Source: Tipula vernalis (Eukaryota; Arthropoda; Insecta; Diptera; Tipulidae). Taken from it: 64,000 nucleotides of DNA. The notes under the pieces are model-generated. The model had not been told where the DNA came from and did not search any database. It saw only the letters and a program-made list of their open reading frames with translations. The DNA lies in assembly GCA_958295665.1 (NCBI GenBank), contig OY282560.1, forward strand, positions 274,772,177 to 274,836,176, read 5' to 3'. Of this stretch, positions 33,981-43,836 are shown one piece after another; the stretch's first letter is position 1; every line of letters starts with the position of its first letter. Made by a program: the position numbers and the translations under genes.

Positions 33981-34439
33981 TAAAACATTAGAAAATAATG
34001 ACAAATGTCAAGAATTATTTTACAAAATTTAATATTGAACCACAAATTTCATTAACAAATTAATAACATAACCTATTTAAGTTAGTTTCACTATTTTATA
34101 ATTAAAAATACACGTTAGTTTTTAGCAAAAATTATCTATTCTTTTCTAAATACGTAAACAAATTGTTTGCTTTATATATATAAATGTATATTAAAATTAT
34201 GTACTTACATTTTAAGACCACAAATTATGTTCAGGCGAACAACAACGCCATAAAATATAAAGCGTTTATAATATCGCTTGTCATCGAAAATGAACGAGTT
34301 CGTTTTTTATAGTACCAAATTATTTTAAAATTACGACTAAAAGCGTTCTTTTTTACGATTATCGCTTTCTATAGTAGGAAAATCACAAAAGCGAATCAGC
34401 AACGAACGCCGGTGGAGTCGGTGGTAAGGCCCCAGTCCG

Positions 34440-34894
34440 GTTATAATATGAAACGATGAGACAAACAATGCAGGAACGGAATAACAGTCAAAAAATGTTA
34501 AATAAACAACAACAAAAATTAGGTCAAATCGATTAAATTTGTAAACAAACGATTTTTGTCAATTAAAAAAAAAAAAAAAAAAAAAAAACAAACGACGTGT
34601 GTTATTTTCTATGTCTATGTGTATAAGTCATAAGTTAACATATCGTCACCTGAGTATTTAAGTGTTATAAGCGCATTTTTGCCATTTTCGATTTAAGACT
34701 GGTATCTTACTTAAAAAAACGAGATCTTTCGATTAAGATTGTCAGAATTGTCCTATCTTATTTCATTCAAAAGATACTAGAATGACAAGTGATACATTCG
34801 CTTTAATGATAACAAAAAGTAAGTATTTATCTGTTACATAAACTGATCATATTGGAATGGCATAATTTCGTATTTATTTTTATATAAAATTAAA
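34440..34894. other. No gene; contains an A-run of about 24
   Basis: Unique AT-rich DNA with a long A homopolymer at about 34565-34588. No coding motif was seen. Confidence 0.5.
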
Positions 34895-35400
34895 TAATAT
34901 TTAAGTGATACATACATACATTTCGAATAACAAAAAGGTATATAAGCAAATAGAAAAATCAGCATTTGTGTGATACAAACATACAATAAATATGTAACTT
35001 AGCCATTTATGTAAAATAAATGTTCAATATTTGAGCAATACAAACATACAATGGTTGTTCGATTTAACCATTTACCCAAAATATTGGTTCAGAATTTATC
35101 TGATACAAACATACAATCAATGTTCAAAACAAACGTAAACGTTAAAGGTAAATTCAGCATTTATATGATACAAGCATATAATGAATATGTAACTTAGTCG
35201 TTTGTGTAAAATATATGTTCAGTATTGATGTGATATACAAACATACAATGATTGGTCGATTTAACCGTTTACCCAAAATACAAGTTCAGAATTTATCTGA
35301 TACAAATATACAATCAATGCTCAAAACAAGCGTAAACCTTAAAGGTAAATTCAGTATTGGTATGATACAAGCATACAACTTTGTTTTAACTTTTAATTGT
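34895..35400 (+). repeat. Higher-order tandem repeat, about 195-bp period
   Basis: Sub-units of about 60-65 bases all contain TGATACAAACATACAAT-like words followed by different spacers (TATGTAACTTAGCC, GTTCGATTTAACC, CAAAACAAACGTAAACG). The three spacer types recur in the same order, so the set repeats with a period of about 195 bases (for example 34970 and 35165). About two and a half sets are present. Open frames inside are by-products. Confidence 0.8.
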
Positions 35401-35775
35401 CAGGAGACAATTTAAATAAAATCTGCAGTCTTTCATTAAAGATCGGTCGAGTAACATCAGTCAGTATGAGCAACAGGTAAGAATTTTATTTCTAAAATAC
35501 CATTTTAAATTAGTGTCTGTGTGTAATGTATAGTATTAAGTCAAAAACATCTATAATTATAGATGTTTTTGGTTAAGTGCATAATGAAATATAAAACATA
35601 CAATATAGCCAAAATGTTGTAATACGAAAATTATAGTTAGTCTAGTAATTTACCATTAATATTATAGTGCATAATACTAGCACTTTTTTGTGATAATTTT
35701 TTTTAGACATTGACGATTATTGAATAAGTAAGAAAAGTCTAACTGCACAACAAAATGTTACTATTTTTAGCAATA

Positions 35776-36016
35776 CAGTAGACTCGTGGTAACGTGAACA
35801 AAATAAAACCAAGCAATTCATATTTAAGTTGATATTTTTCATATGAAATTTGGATGTTCATTTCACAAGTTGATAATGATTTATTAGTGATTTGTTTTGA
35901 TAAAATACAGTATACGATATAAGATTACATTTAACACCGAGTAGTAAATAATTAAAAAATTGTTCACGTTACTCGGAGTTCACGGAAACGGCGTTCATGT
36001 TAGCGCGAGTCTACTG
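35776..36016. mobile_element. 241-bp MITE, pogo/Tc1-like ends, TA duplication
   Basis: The left end CAGTAGACTCG and right end CGAGTCTACTG are exact reverse complements. A second inner pair, GTAACGTGAACAA and TTGTTCACGTTAC, lies about 15 bases in on the left and 40-50 bases in on the right. TA flanks both sides (35774-35775 and 36017-36018). The CAGTAG-type terminus and TA target are typical of pogo/Tigger-group elements. Non-coding, so it would depend on a transposase from elsewhere, such as the Tigger family seen at 41.2 kb. Confidence 0.8.
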
Positions 36017-36765
36017 TAGTAATCACATTTGACAATAAAAGTTAAATTTTTTAGTTGTAGTTGATAGTATAGTCGATTATTTTCGTGAGCATCGATGTTA
36101 CAGTGAACACAACCTTTATGGTGCTAGAAATGACATTGGAGGCCAGGTTAATAATTAACACATAAATGACATTTGTTTGTTTGTTTTTAAACTTTTATAT
36201 TTTTCTGGAGTTCAAGGCTCACCCAATTATTTCACTTGTTCACTTTTACGTCCTAACCTAACACTGTTGCCAGCCATATCGAGGACATACGTGTACAGAT
36301 CCGATTTTCATAACCACCTGCACGTTGCATAGCTCCATGCCAGCCTGCATTACTTACATGAACGATGGCTCGTAGTTCATGAAAAATCCCGTTTGCATAC
36401 CTTCCCTATCGAGATTCAATCCGGATACCTGCCGCTCCAAGCAACATAGCTTTAACTACTATGCTTCTTGCTCCGTTCACACAGGATTGTTAACGTTTTA
36501 ATTCAAACATTTTTTGCTTTGCACATTTGTGAATTATAATTAGCTACTATAATATGTATAATTTCTTGATCTACTTCTTGGTTTATACAACGATAAGTGC
36601 ACATAAAATTGTTTTATATGATGTATTATTTTTGATAATGAATCAAACTATGTTTTATTATAACATATCTTCTCCTGTGCCTCAAATTTCTAAAGAAATT
36701 TTGAATGCGATGAGTGGCATTTTGTCTGATGATGAATTTGATGAACACTTAAAGTTGATTTAGAT

Positions 36766-37316
36766 AATGCTGACCAAATTAAATTTTTTCAACACGAAAA
36801 AAATAAAATTTGTGCGAAAGAGGAAAGAGACATAGATAGAAAAAATACTGATCACAAAACAGCTATTTTAACGTACGACCTACAAAACGTGTTTGCTCTG
36901 CCAAAAGCTGAAGTGAGCAATTTTTACTATAAACGAAAATTTGCGGTATATAACTTAACAGTACATTGCAATCTTAATAAACCAACTTACTGCAGCATAT
37001 GGACGGAAGCGCAAAGCAGAAGGTCTGGTAATGATTTGGCCAGTGCATTATATAAAATTTTACTTTCCATTGTTGCTGATCTTCCTAATATTAACCAAAT
37101 TATCCTTTGGTCTGACAGTTGTGTTGCACAAAATAAAAACCGCGTAAACACGACCATGGTTATAAAATTTTTACAGGAAAATAAAGGAATAGAGAGCATC
37201 ATTCATAAATTTTCCGAGCCTGGACATTCACAGCTACAGGAAGTTGATGCAATACACAGCGCTATCGAGCGACATTTGAGAGGAATGACAATTTACAGCC
37301 AAATGAACTATTTTTA
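36766..37316 (+). pseudogene. TE-type protein resembling DUF7869
   Basis: The frame is open from about 36766 and reads NADQIKFFQHEKNKICAKEE, TAILTYDLQNVFALPKAE, FYYKRKFAVYNLTVHC, SGNDLASALYKILLS, IILWSDSCVAQNKNR and FSEPGHSQLQEVDAIHSAIE. The order YDLQ (Asp), SD-x-C-x-xQN(K/R)N (Asp) and a later Glu resembles the RNase H-like DUF7869 domain of many insect TE proteins. The GTG at 36889 is not a real start. Upstream coding lies in another frame (NAMSGILSDDEFDEHLK), so a frameshift at about 36764 is likely. Molecular function is inferred, not demonstrated. Confidence 0.6.
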
Positions 37317-37319
37317 AAT

Positions 37320-38300
37320 GCTGTGTAATATTTTATTTCAATAAAGTTTAATGAATTTTTTTATTTTGTTTGATATTTTAAAGTTATTAAAACCATTTTA
37401 TTTTCTAGTTTTTGTTCCAAAAATTGCAATTTTTTGGATTAGGGGTGTTCAGTAAACTTCAATTTTGTTATATTTCTGTATTCTTATAATGAACTACGCA
37501 TAAGAAGTACAATTACTTCTAAATTAAAATAGGCATTTTAATTAACTTTTATATGAAATTATGGTTCATACGCAAACAATTTTTTAATATTTAAATGATA
37601 CATAAAAGTATAAAATACTGATACATACAATACATATTCAAACCAAACGATAAAATTTTGTGATACATATGAAATTTTCAAAATTTTAAATTCCGGTTTA
37701 AACCAAAAATATGCGTACTCGTATGATAAAAAATTCGTTTCAATGTAGGACAAAGCACCTTGACTATTTTCAAAAAATTTAGTTTTTTTGACCAATATTT
37801 GAAAAACCTTTAATTTGGAGACATTCAAAGTTATAAGATTCGATTTTCTCGATTTAAGGTTTTTGTCGTTTGTAACACTTAAATATTCAGGTGACGATAT
37901 AGACCAGTATAAGATAATTATAACATATAAACAGAATATGCTAAGATTGTGAAGACTAACGGATTAGTTTAAACGAGTTAAACTAGATGTAGTTCTAGAT
38001 GGACCATTAATATAGAAATAGTTAACAATATAGGATATGTAGTTACGTTTTATTATGGTTTAATTGAGGGTAATTGTGTAATAAATTGCCTTATAAATGC
38101 TGCTAATTCATTACTAAATTAGAGATATTAGGCTGAACATAGATAATTATGGTTGAATCGAGGATAATTGTGTAATAAGTTGTCCTATAAATGTATATAG
38201 GACAAATATTAATATGGTACAATTTCATAGTGTTCAACGCAATAATACTGCTGATTCATCACTAAATTAGAGATACTAAGCTGAACATAAAAGTGAAGAT
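37320..38300. other. No gene seen
   Basis: AT-rich DNA after the DUF7869-like frame, including an AATAAA-type signal near 37339. No protein motif. A loosely repeated block (ATTACTAAATTAGAGATA / ATCACTAAATTAGAGATA, with TGAGGATAATTGTGTAATAA-like words) occurs twice between 38050 and 38290. Confidence 0.5.
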
Positions 38301-38301
38301 G

Positions 38302-39325
38302 TTATGTTGGACTATCGTTGATTATGCTGAGATAATTATCTTGTAGGCCTCTGCAATCTGTTTTATAGTTAACTGTTGTGTGGATGTTTTTAGTTATGTG
38401 ACACATTTCTTTAAATACTCTCTTTTTCTTATTAGTTTCATAGTCGAGTATTGAGGCGTGTTCAAAAGCGAAGTCTTCAGTACAATCTATTGTGTGCTTA
38501 CATAACGCTGATCGGTGAAGTATTATATTGTTTTTGTTCTTCTTTATAAATTTCACGTCACATTTATGTTGATTAATTATGTGGGGGGGGGGGAGGGGGA
38601 CCACAGTTTTCCCTGTGTACGTCTTACCACAACTGCACGGAATTTAATAGATAACCCCCGCTCGTTTTTCCTTCGGAATTCTATCTTTAATATTACCAAA
38701 CGTCATGCTCAAAGTATTGTCCACCCGTGTACCAACTTTATTGATATAGTCGGGATTGTATAATTGTTTCCTAATCTTCTCAGTAAGATTGGGAATGTAT
38801 GTTACTGAGCCTAATAGTTGTTTCGTTTGAGTAACAGGTGGTGTTCGTGGTCTATTATATGTGTATAGGCATTTTGTTATTAGTTTATCCACTAACTTTT
38901 TAGGGTAGTTATTTTTCTCCATAATTATGTGAATTCTAGTTACTTTCTTTTACTCTAGTAAAAGATTACTTTCTTTTACTCTAGTAAAATAAAGTATAGT
39001 AATCATGAAAATTTTGGAACTCGAGATTTTTAGAGATTTATTTGTTTTGAGGTCCCCTGAGTCCGAAAAAGTGGGTTTCAAAATGGTGTCTGTCTGTCTG
39101 TCTGTCAGTCTGTATGTGTCCTCTCTACAGCCCAGATGGTTTAACCAATCGAACTGAAACTTCAGATTTAAGCTTTTTTGATAATCCAGTGAATTTTACT
39201 CCAAATCGGCTAACCAGAAGTGGCCACTCCCTTGGTTCAGAAAATTTATTTTGCAAATATCTTAAAAAGTATGAGGTTTACTAAAAACTACTTAATACAA
39301 AATGTTTCCAAAAATTAAAAACAAA

Positions 39326-39357
<32 letters not shown>

Positions 39358-39710
39358 ATTTCTCAAAATTCTCTGTTCGTAAAAGAAAGTCATGTGTTGG
39401 CCACACCTCCATTTTTTATTATTGTTTCTATGGGAGCTGTCACTTAATTGAAAAGCGTTTTTAATGAATGCTTGAGCCACATTAACTTTCGTAGTATAAG
39501 GGTGGAGTGATAAGAAGTTAAGTATTCTATTAGAGGAAATGTTCTTACTGTACCAATTCGTAGTAATTCTGTAATTGTGTCTTGTTAACATTAGATCAAG
39601 AAATGGAATGCTGTTATTGTTTTCAGGTTCAACAGTGAATTTAACCTTTTCATGAAATGTATTAAATAAATTTAGTGTTTCCTCAATATCAAAATTGTCG
39701 ATACATGCAT
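38302..39710 (-). pseudogene. Penelope-like element: RT end and GIY-YIG nuclease
   Basis: From right to left the reverse strand reads the RT palm/thumb part (NLFNTFHEKVKFTVEPENNN, SIPFLDLMLTRHNYRITTNW, SNRILNFLSLHPYTTKVNVA). It is then interrupted by a repeat (38943-39418) and resumes MEKNNYPKKLVDKLITKCLY, a linker, and RAGVIY then IPCSCGKTYTGKTV. That is the GIY-YIG start with one TAA for Lys. Next come NQHKCDVKFIKKNKNN, KHTIDCTEDFAFEHASILDY and NYKTDCRGLQ. RT followed by GIY-YIG nuclease identifies a Penelope-like element. A run of about 17 G/A bases at 38582-38600 lies in the nuclease part. Dead copy. Confidence 0.88.
38943..39418 (-). repeat. Non-coding mobile repeat inserted in Penelope copy
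   Basis: The sequence from ACTTTCTTTTACTCTAG to GGCCACACCTCC interrupts the Penelope frame between SSHRNNN and TRIHIIMEKNNYPKK, so it is an insertion. The same element occurs reversed at 45096-45546. Shared features are a TGTCTGTCTG-type microsatellite, AAGTGGCCACTCC/GGAGTGGCCAACTCC, an A/T homopolymer tract, and ends resembling ACTTTCTTTTAC and GTAAAAGAAAGTCATGTG. Part of each end is inverted (CTTTCTTTTAC). Non-autonomous, family unknown. Confidence 0.75.
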
Positions 39711-40020
39711 GGAGCAGAATTTTGTTCAATTCCGAGATAAATTTTACCAGCAAACATCCGGAACATCCATGGGAAGCAAATTGGCGCCATACCTAAGCAA
39801 CATGTTCATGAGCAACATGGAGGAAAATCTAAAACAAAACTTCAACTTGTTCCCGAGGATTTGGCTTAGATCTGTAGATGACATTTTTGCAATAGTGAAA
39901 CAACCCCATTTGTCAGCTATTTTCAACCATATTAATACAATAGATCCAGCAATTAAGTTTACAATGGAAACCGAGGGTGTTGATGCTGAGATGGAGCGGC
40001 TGAAGAAGAACAAATCTAAA
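39711..40020 (+). pseudogene. Penelope-like RT fragment, opposite strand
   Basis: The forward frame reads EQNFVQFRDKFYQQTSGTSM, GSKLAPYLSNMFMSNMEENL, FPRIWLRSVDDIFAIVKQ and HINTIDPAIKFTMETEG. RSVDDIF is the RT catalytic box of Penelope-like elements. It ends at about 40013 in unrelated DNA. The fragment starts exactly where the reverse-strand Penelope copy begins, so the two lie head to head and cover neighbouring, slightly overlapping parts of the RT. Confidence 0.88.
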
Positions 40021-40024
40021 ACAA

Positions 40025-41160
40025 ATCACCGCTTATTAATAGAATTAATTAGCATTAGAAATTTACCTGAATTATCCCAGTGTGCTAAATTGAAATTTCC
40101 CTTCCATTTAAATTATGTTGTTTTGTATTCAATTTGACTTTTCATTATTTTTATTGCTGCATTAAAATCGAGCAGTTGCTGAATATAATTAAGTAAAATA
40201 CTAATGTGGAGCTATTTGTTGAGAGATGTCACTAAGATCCGTAAATATAATTTGAGTAGTATATGTTGTTAATTTAGATGGCTTCATAGGCAACACAAAA
40301 GAGTAAGAACACATAGCTTAAAAACTGGATTGAGAATGAATAAAAAAAGATAGATACAAGCGAGCCTTCATCTTGTGTAAACCAAAATAAATTGTCAATT
40401 AATTTAAATTATTAAAGTTTCAAGGAAATAGTTTTTTTTTTTTATTTTGGAAAGATATACGTGCATTCTGCAAAGCTAAGTTAATATAGCTGAGTAACCA
40501 AATAGTTGCCAACGAATAATTTGTGTACCAGTTGGTTTGGAGCATCATATATCAAAGAGAATAGAGGGAAATGGCATTTTGAAGACTTATTACTACATGA
40601 TTTTGTACATCTTAATATTCATAATATTAAATCCCGTTATTCATGGATTTATATTTTAGGTATGTACTTAATACAAAAAAGGACGTGATTTTTAAGGGCC
40701 GAATTCAAGCCAACAACAATTAAGCAAATTTTTTTTTCACTGCATCTGGTTTATGGTTTCATTTATAAATTTGTAAATTATTATTTTGATTATTTTGTTT
40801 CCGTTCTCTTTATCACAGAACAATCAACCCGCAAAATAAATAAACTGTCTGATTCAAAATCACTTCACAATATGATTTATAATTAACTTTTTGACTTAAA
40901 ATTACAAAACAGAACGACTTAATATGACTGACCAATAATCACTCAATACCGACTTAATACTAAATGGTATATAAACTCTCAAAAAACTAAAGAAAAATAC
41001 TGACCACGAGCAGCTGAAATTTGCCGATTTTATACCTTGACATCTCTCCCCTTTCCCCCAACCGGAATCAGCGTATTGCAAACACAAAAAAAATATTACC
41101 ACCGCCCAAATTGCAAAACTGATGCGCTAAACGCAACGGTTGCATTGATATACGATATTT
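40025..41160. other. No gene seen
   Basis: AT-rich DNA with a T-run at 40429-40443. A 60-codon open frame at 40506-40688 has no motif I recognise. Nothing else is supported. Confidence 0.5.
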
Positions 41161-41169
41161 GAGATAAAT

Positions 41170-42512
41170 GAATGCGTTGGAGCATTTAGCGCAACAAGGT
41201 TATGGTCCTGCGGCAGTTGCAAAATAATTTGGCCTTAACGAATGGACAGTCACCAAAATATTTTGGCCTTAACGAATTCGAAAACAAGAGGACGAAATTA
41301 GAGAAAACGTAACGGCAGGTTCAAATTTAAGTGTTAAACACACTTTTAACGTTCATGACACTAATATCGAAACTATGGAAATTTTTTTATTGTTATGGAT
41401 TGTCGACAGCAATTTAATAAAGCAGAAAGCATTAAAAATATTTAATGTAATAATTCAAGAAAAACCTACAACTACAAAGCAGAAGAACTTTACTGCCAGC
41501 AAGGGTTGGTTCGAAAATTTTAAGAAAAGGCACGAATCGGCTGATGAAGTTTCTGCTCGGGAATACCCCAATAAACTGCTTAAAGTTATTGAAGATGGTG
41601 GCTATAGAGCCGACCAAGTATTTAATGCTGACGAGTTATTACTATTTTGGAAGAAAATGCCAAATCGGACATATCTATCTAAAAACCAAAAAACCGCAAA
41701 AGGATTTAAAGCGGCAAAAGATCGAATAACCTCTGTTTTGCAGTAACGCTTGAGGCGATTTGATGATGAAGCCAATGATGGTTATTCGATCTCTGAATCC
41801 ACGTGCCCTGAAAACTATTAATAGAAATAATTTGCCAGTGTATTGGAGAGCAAACCAAAAAGCTTGGGTAACACAGTCTCTATTTGAAGATTGGTTTTAT
41901 AAATGTTTCGTCCCAAATGCCCAAGCTTACATGGGCAAAGAAAAATTTAGCGTTTAAAATTCTATTATTAACAGACAATGCTCCGGTACATCCTAAAAAT
42001 CTTTACCACGCGAACGTAAAAGTGGAATTTTTACCTTCAAACACTACGCCATTAATATACACCAGAGCCTCGAGTTGCGTCGATTCGACTTATATTTTAT
42101 ATTTATCTATTGGAGTAATAAACAATATGAAACCGTTTTTAAATTAACTGTTTTTGTTTAATAATTTGGTAAACAATTTTATTTTGGTTTCCAAGTTGCG
42201 TTGTTTGGAGTTGCATCGCAATTTCCTGGAACGCATTAGCGTCGCAACTCGAGGCTCTGGTGTACAACCTTTGGATCAGGGCATAATAGCCACATTGAAA
42301 GCGTACTATTTAAAAAATACATTTGCAAAAATTTTAGCCCACATCGAACAATTGTAGTTGATGACATTAAAAGCTCTACTCTAAATGCTTGTTGGAAGAA
42401 TATTTGGCCTGATGTAGTTTCCAACCAAGGAGATGTGTAAACAGCAAGCAGTATTTACAAAGAGATAATAGGTCTTCCCAGTAATATATCCGGCGAGGAC
42501 CTCGACTTTTAG
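41170..42512 (+). pseudogene. Tigger/pogo-type transposase (DDE_1), broken
   Basis: An N-terminal helix-turn-helix reads HLAQQGYGPAAVAK, stop, FGLNEWTVTKI, followed by a short internal duplication of TTTTGGCCTTAACGAAT. A CENP-B-like HTH follows with NFTASKGWFENFKKRHESAD. The core has YRADQVFNADELLLFWKKMP (first Asp; the usual ETG is ELL), ILLLTDNAPVHPKNL (second Asp) and VEFLPSNTTPLI, which is interrupted by a MITE and resumes PLDQGIIATLKAYYLKNTF. The tail reads DDIKSSTLNACWKNIWPDVV to 42512. Several frame changes and stops are present. Related TIR-bearing MITEs lie nearby. Confidence 0.88.
42060..42262. mobile_element. 203-bp MITE inserted in the Tigger gene
   Basis: The ends CACCAGAGCCTCGAGTTGCG and CGCAACTCGAGGCTCTGGTG are exact reverse complements over 20 bases. 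The insertion separates the Tigger codons NTTPLI from PLDQG. TA flanks both ends (42058-42059 and 42263-42264), as expected for a Tc1/mariner/pogo-type insertion. The interior is AT-rich and non-coding. The perfect termini suggest it is younger than the decayed Tigger copy it sits in. Confidence 0.9.
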
Positions 42513-42514
42513 AA

Positions 42515-43308
42515 AACTTTTTGGACCACATACGAGTACCTAACTACAATTACATACATGTATAATTAATTTTCAACTATGTATGAGACGAGTGTTATGT
42601 TGAGAACATGTTTCTAGAAGAAACTGAAGTTTTGAACAGTTTTTCTGAATGCTATTGTGCTTCCAAGAAATATTAAATCATCTTGGCTAAGAACCTTGAA
42701 AAATATGCTACCACATAATATTAAAAGTCATTCTATCGTTGTACGCTTTTATATTAGACATAAATACGAATACTAGCAAATTATGAAATTTGTTGTAAAC
42801 TCAAACCTTTCATGTGGTTATTACTTTGCATTTTTTCCCTCTATATTGTTTAAAATTATTCATATTGTTGTTTTTCTTAAATAAGAAAAGTTAGCTTTAG
42901 TTTGCGGAGAATTTCAAAATTCTACATTTTTCACCCTACATCATCACATCCACGTCTCTTTTATTAACAGGCAAAACAATACAGTTTCGTAAAAATATTT
43001 ATTACAATTTTTATATTTCAGCTAACTGTGAAATAATATTCTTTGTATGGTAAAATACTTGCGTTAAATAACAAATTCCAAAATAAACCCGTAGTGTAGA
43101 TTATTAAAATATCGATAAGCCGGTGAATAGTATTCAACACGGTAAGTAATCGTATATAAATACCGAATAACATGTTTTATTATAATTTACGATAATTTAT
43201 AAAGTAAATAAATCTGGTTGAGAAAAACAGTTAATTAATAATCTTTTTTTGTTTTATGTAAATTTTATGGTACTTTAAAAGTTTTTAGTTGTGTATTACT
43301 ATGAGCCT
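42515..43308. other. No gene seen
   Basis: AT-rich DNA between the end of the Tigger copy and the next MITE. No motif and no repeat was noticed. Confidence 0.5.
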
Positions 43309-43310
43309 AA

Positions 43311-43472
43311 TACCCTAGACAGACTGTGTTTTAATAAATCCAATTTAGCTAAACTAGTTTAAGTATTCGATGCAAAACAAAGGGATTAGCTAAATTAAGG
43401 TTGACACACATTGCGGCTAATCTCGCAAAATTCACTAAATCGGTTTTATTAAATCGCAGTGTGTCTAGGGTA
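43311..43472. mobile_element. 162-bp Tourist-like MITE, TAA duplication
   Basis: The ends TACCCTAGACAGACTG and CAGTGTGTCTAGGGTA are reverse complements with one mismatch. Pairing continues with gaps through TTTTAATAAA/TTTTATTAAA. TAA lies directly outside each end (43308-43310 and 43473-43475), the 3-bp TWA target duplication of PIF/Harbinger elements. Non-coding, probably mobilised by a Harbinger transposase. Confidence 0.85.
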
Positions 43473-43836
43473 TAACCACAGAAAACAGAATATACAGAAG
43501 TAAACCTGTAAAGAACATTCTGTTTGTTTTTTGAATCTATAGCATTAAGAATGCGACAATAGGAATATGCATGTTACTGACCAGCGAAACTTTAAGAACT
43601 TTTCGTTCAGTTTCGTTAAATGTGAATTGTAATTCAACATTTTGTAACAAGAGCGAAAATTACCGCTCTAACTGAAGGAAGAAATGTCAAACCGTATTTA
43701 TGTTATAATAAATAATTAAAATAATGTACTGCAATGTGTACTGTGATAAAACTTATTGTTTATCACATTACACCAAATATCATAACCTCAAATAATTGTG
43801 CTATATTTTCTCGGGCATCCAGTGATACATTTTAAT

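Larger units (their letters stand above)
31515..34430 (+). mobile_element. PIF/Harbinger element 3, with both termini
   Basis: The left end GCCTTACCACCGACTCC, then GCCGGCGTTC, matches the right end GAACGCCGGTG, then GAGTCGGTGGTAAGGC, in reverse complement over about 27 bases with one mismatch. Inside are a four-exon transposase on the plus strand and a SANT gene on the minus strand, convergent, as in known two-gene Harbinger elements. The 2.9-kb length fits. I could not prove the usual 3-bp target duplication because the outer palindrome includes TTA/TAA. This is the most complete element of the window. Confidence 0.88.

Noticed and set aside
34895..35400. CRISPR-like array
   Set aside because: Units vary in length and spacers recur in fixed order; this is a eukaryotic higher-order satellite.
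36180..36490. SINE or tRNA-derived sequence
   Set aside because: Slightly richer in GC with a GGTTAATAATTAAC-like left part, but no A/B box pair or tail that I could defend.
39744..40013. Reverse-strand frame opposite the forward Penelope fragment
   Set aside because: The forward frame has the RSVDDIF box and family blocks, so the reverse one is a shadow.
40506..40688. 60-codon frame
   Set aside because: No recognisable motif, neighbour or splice support.
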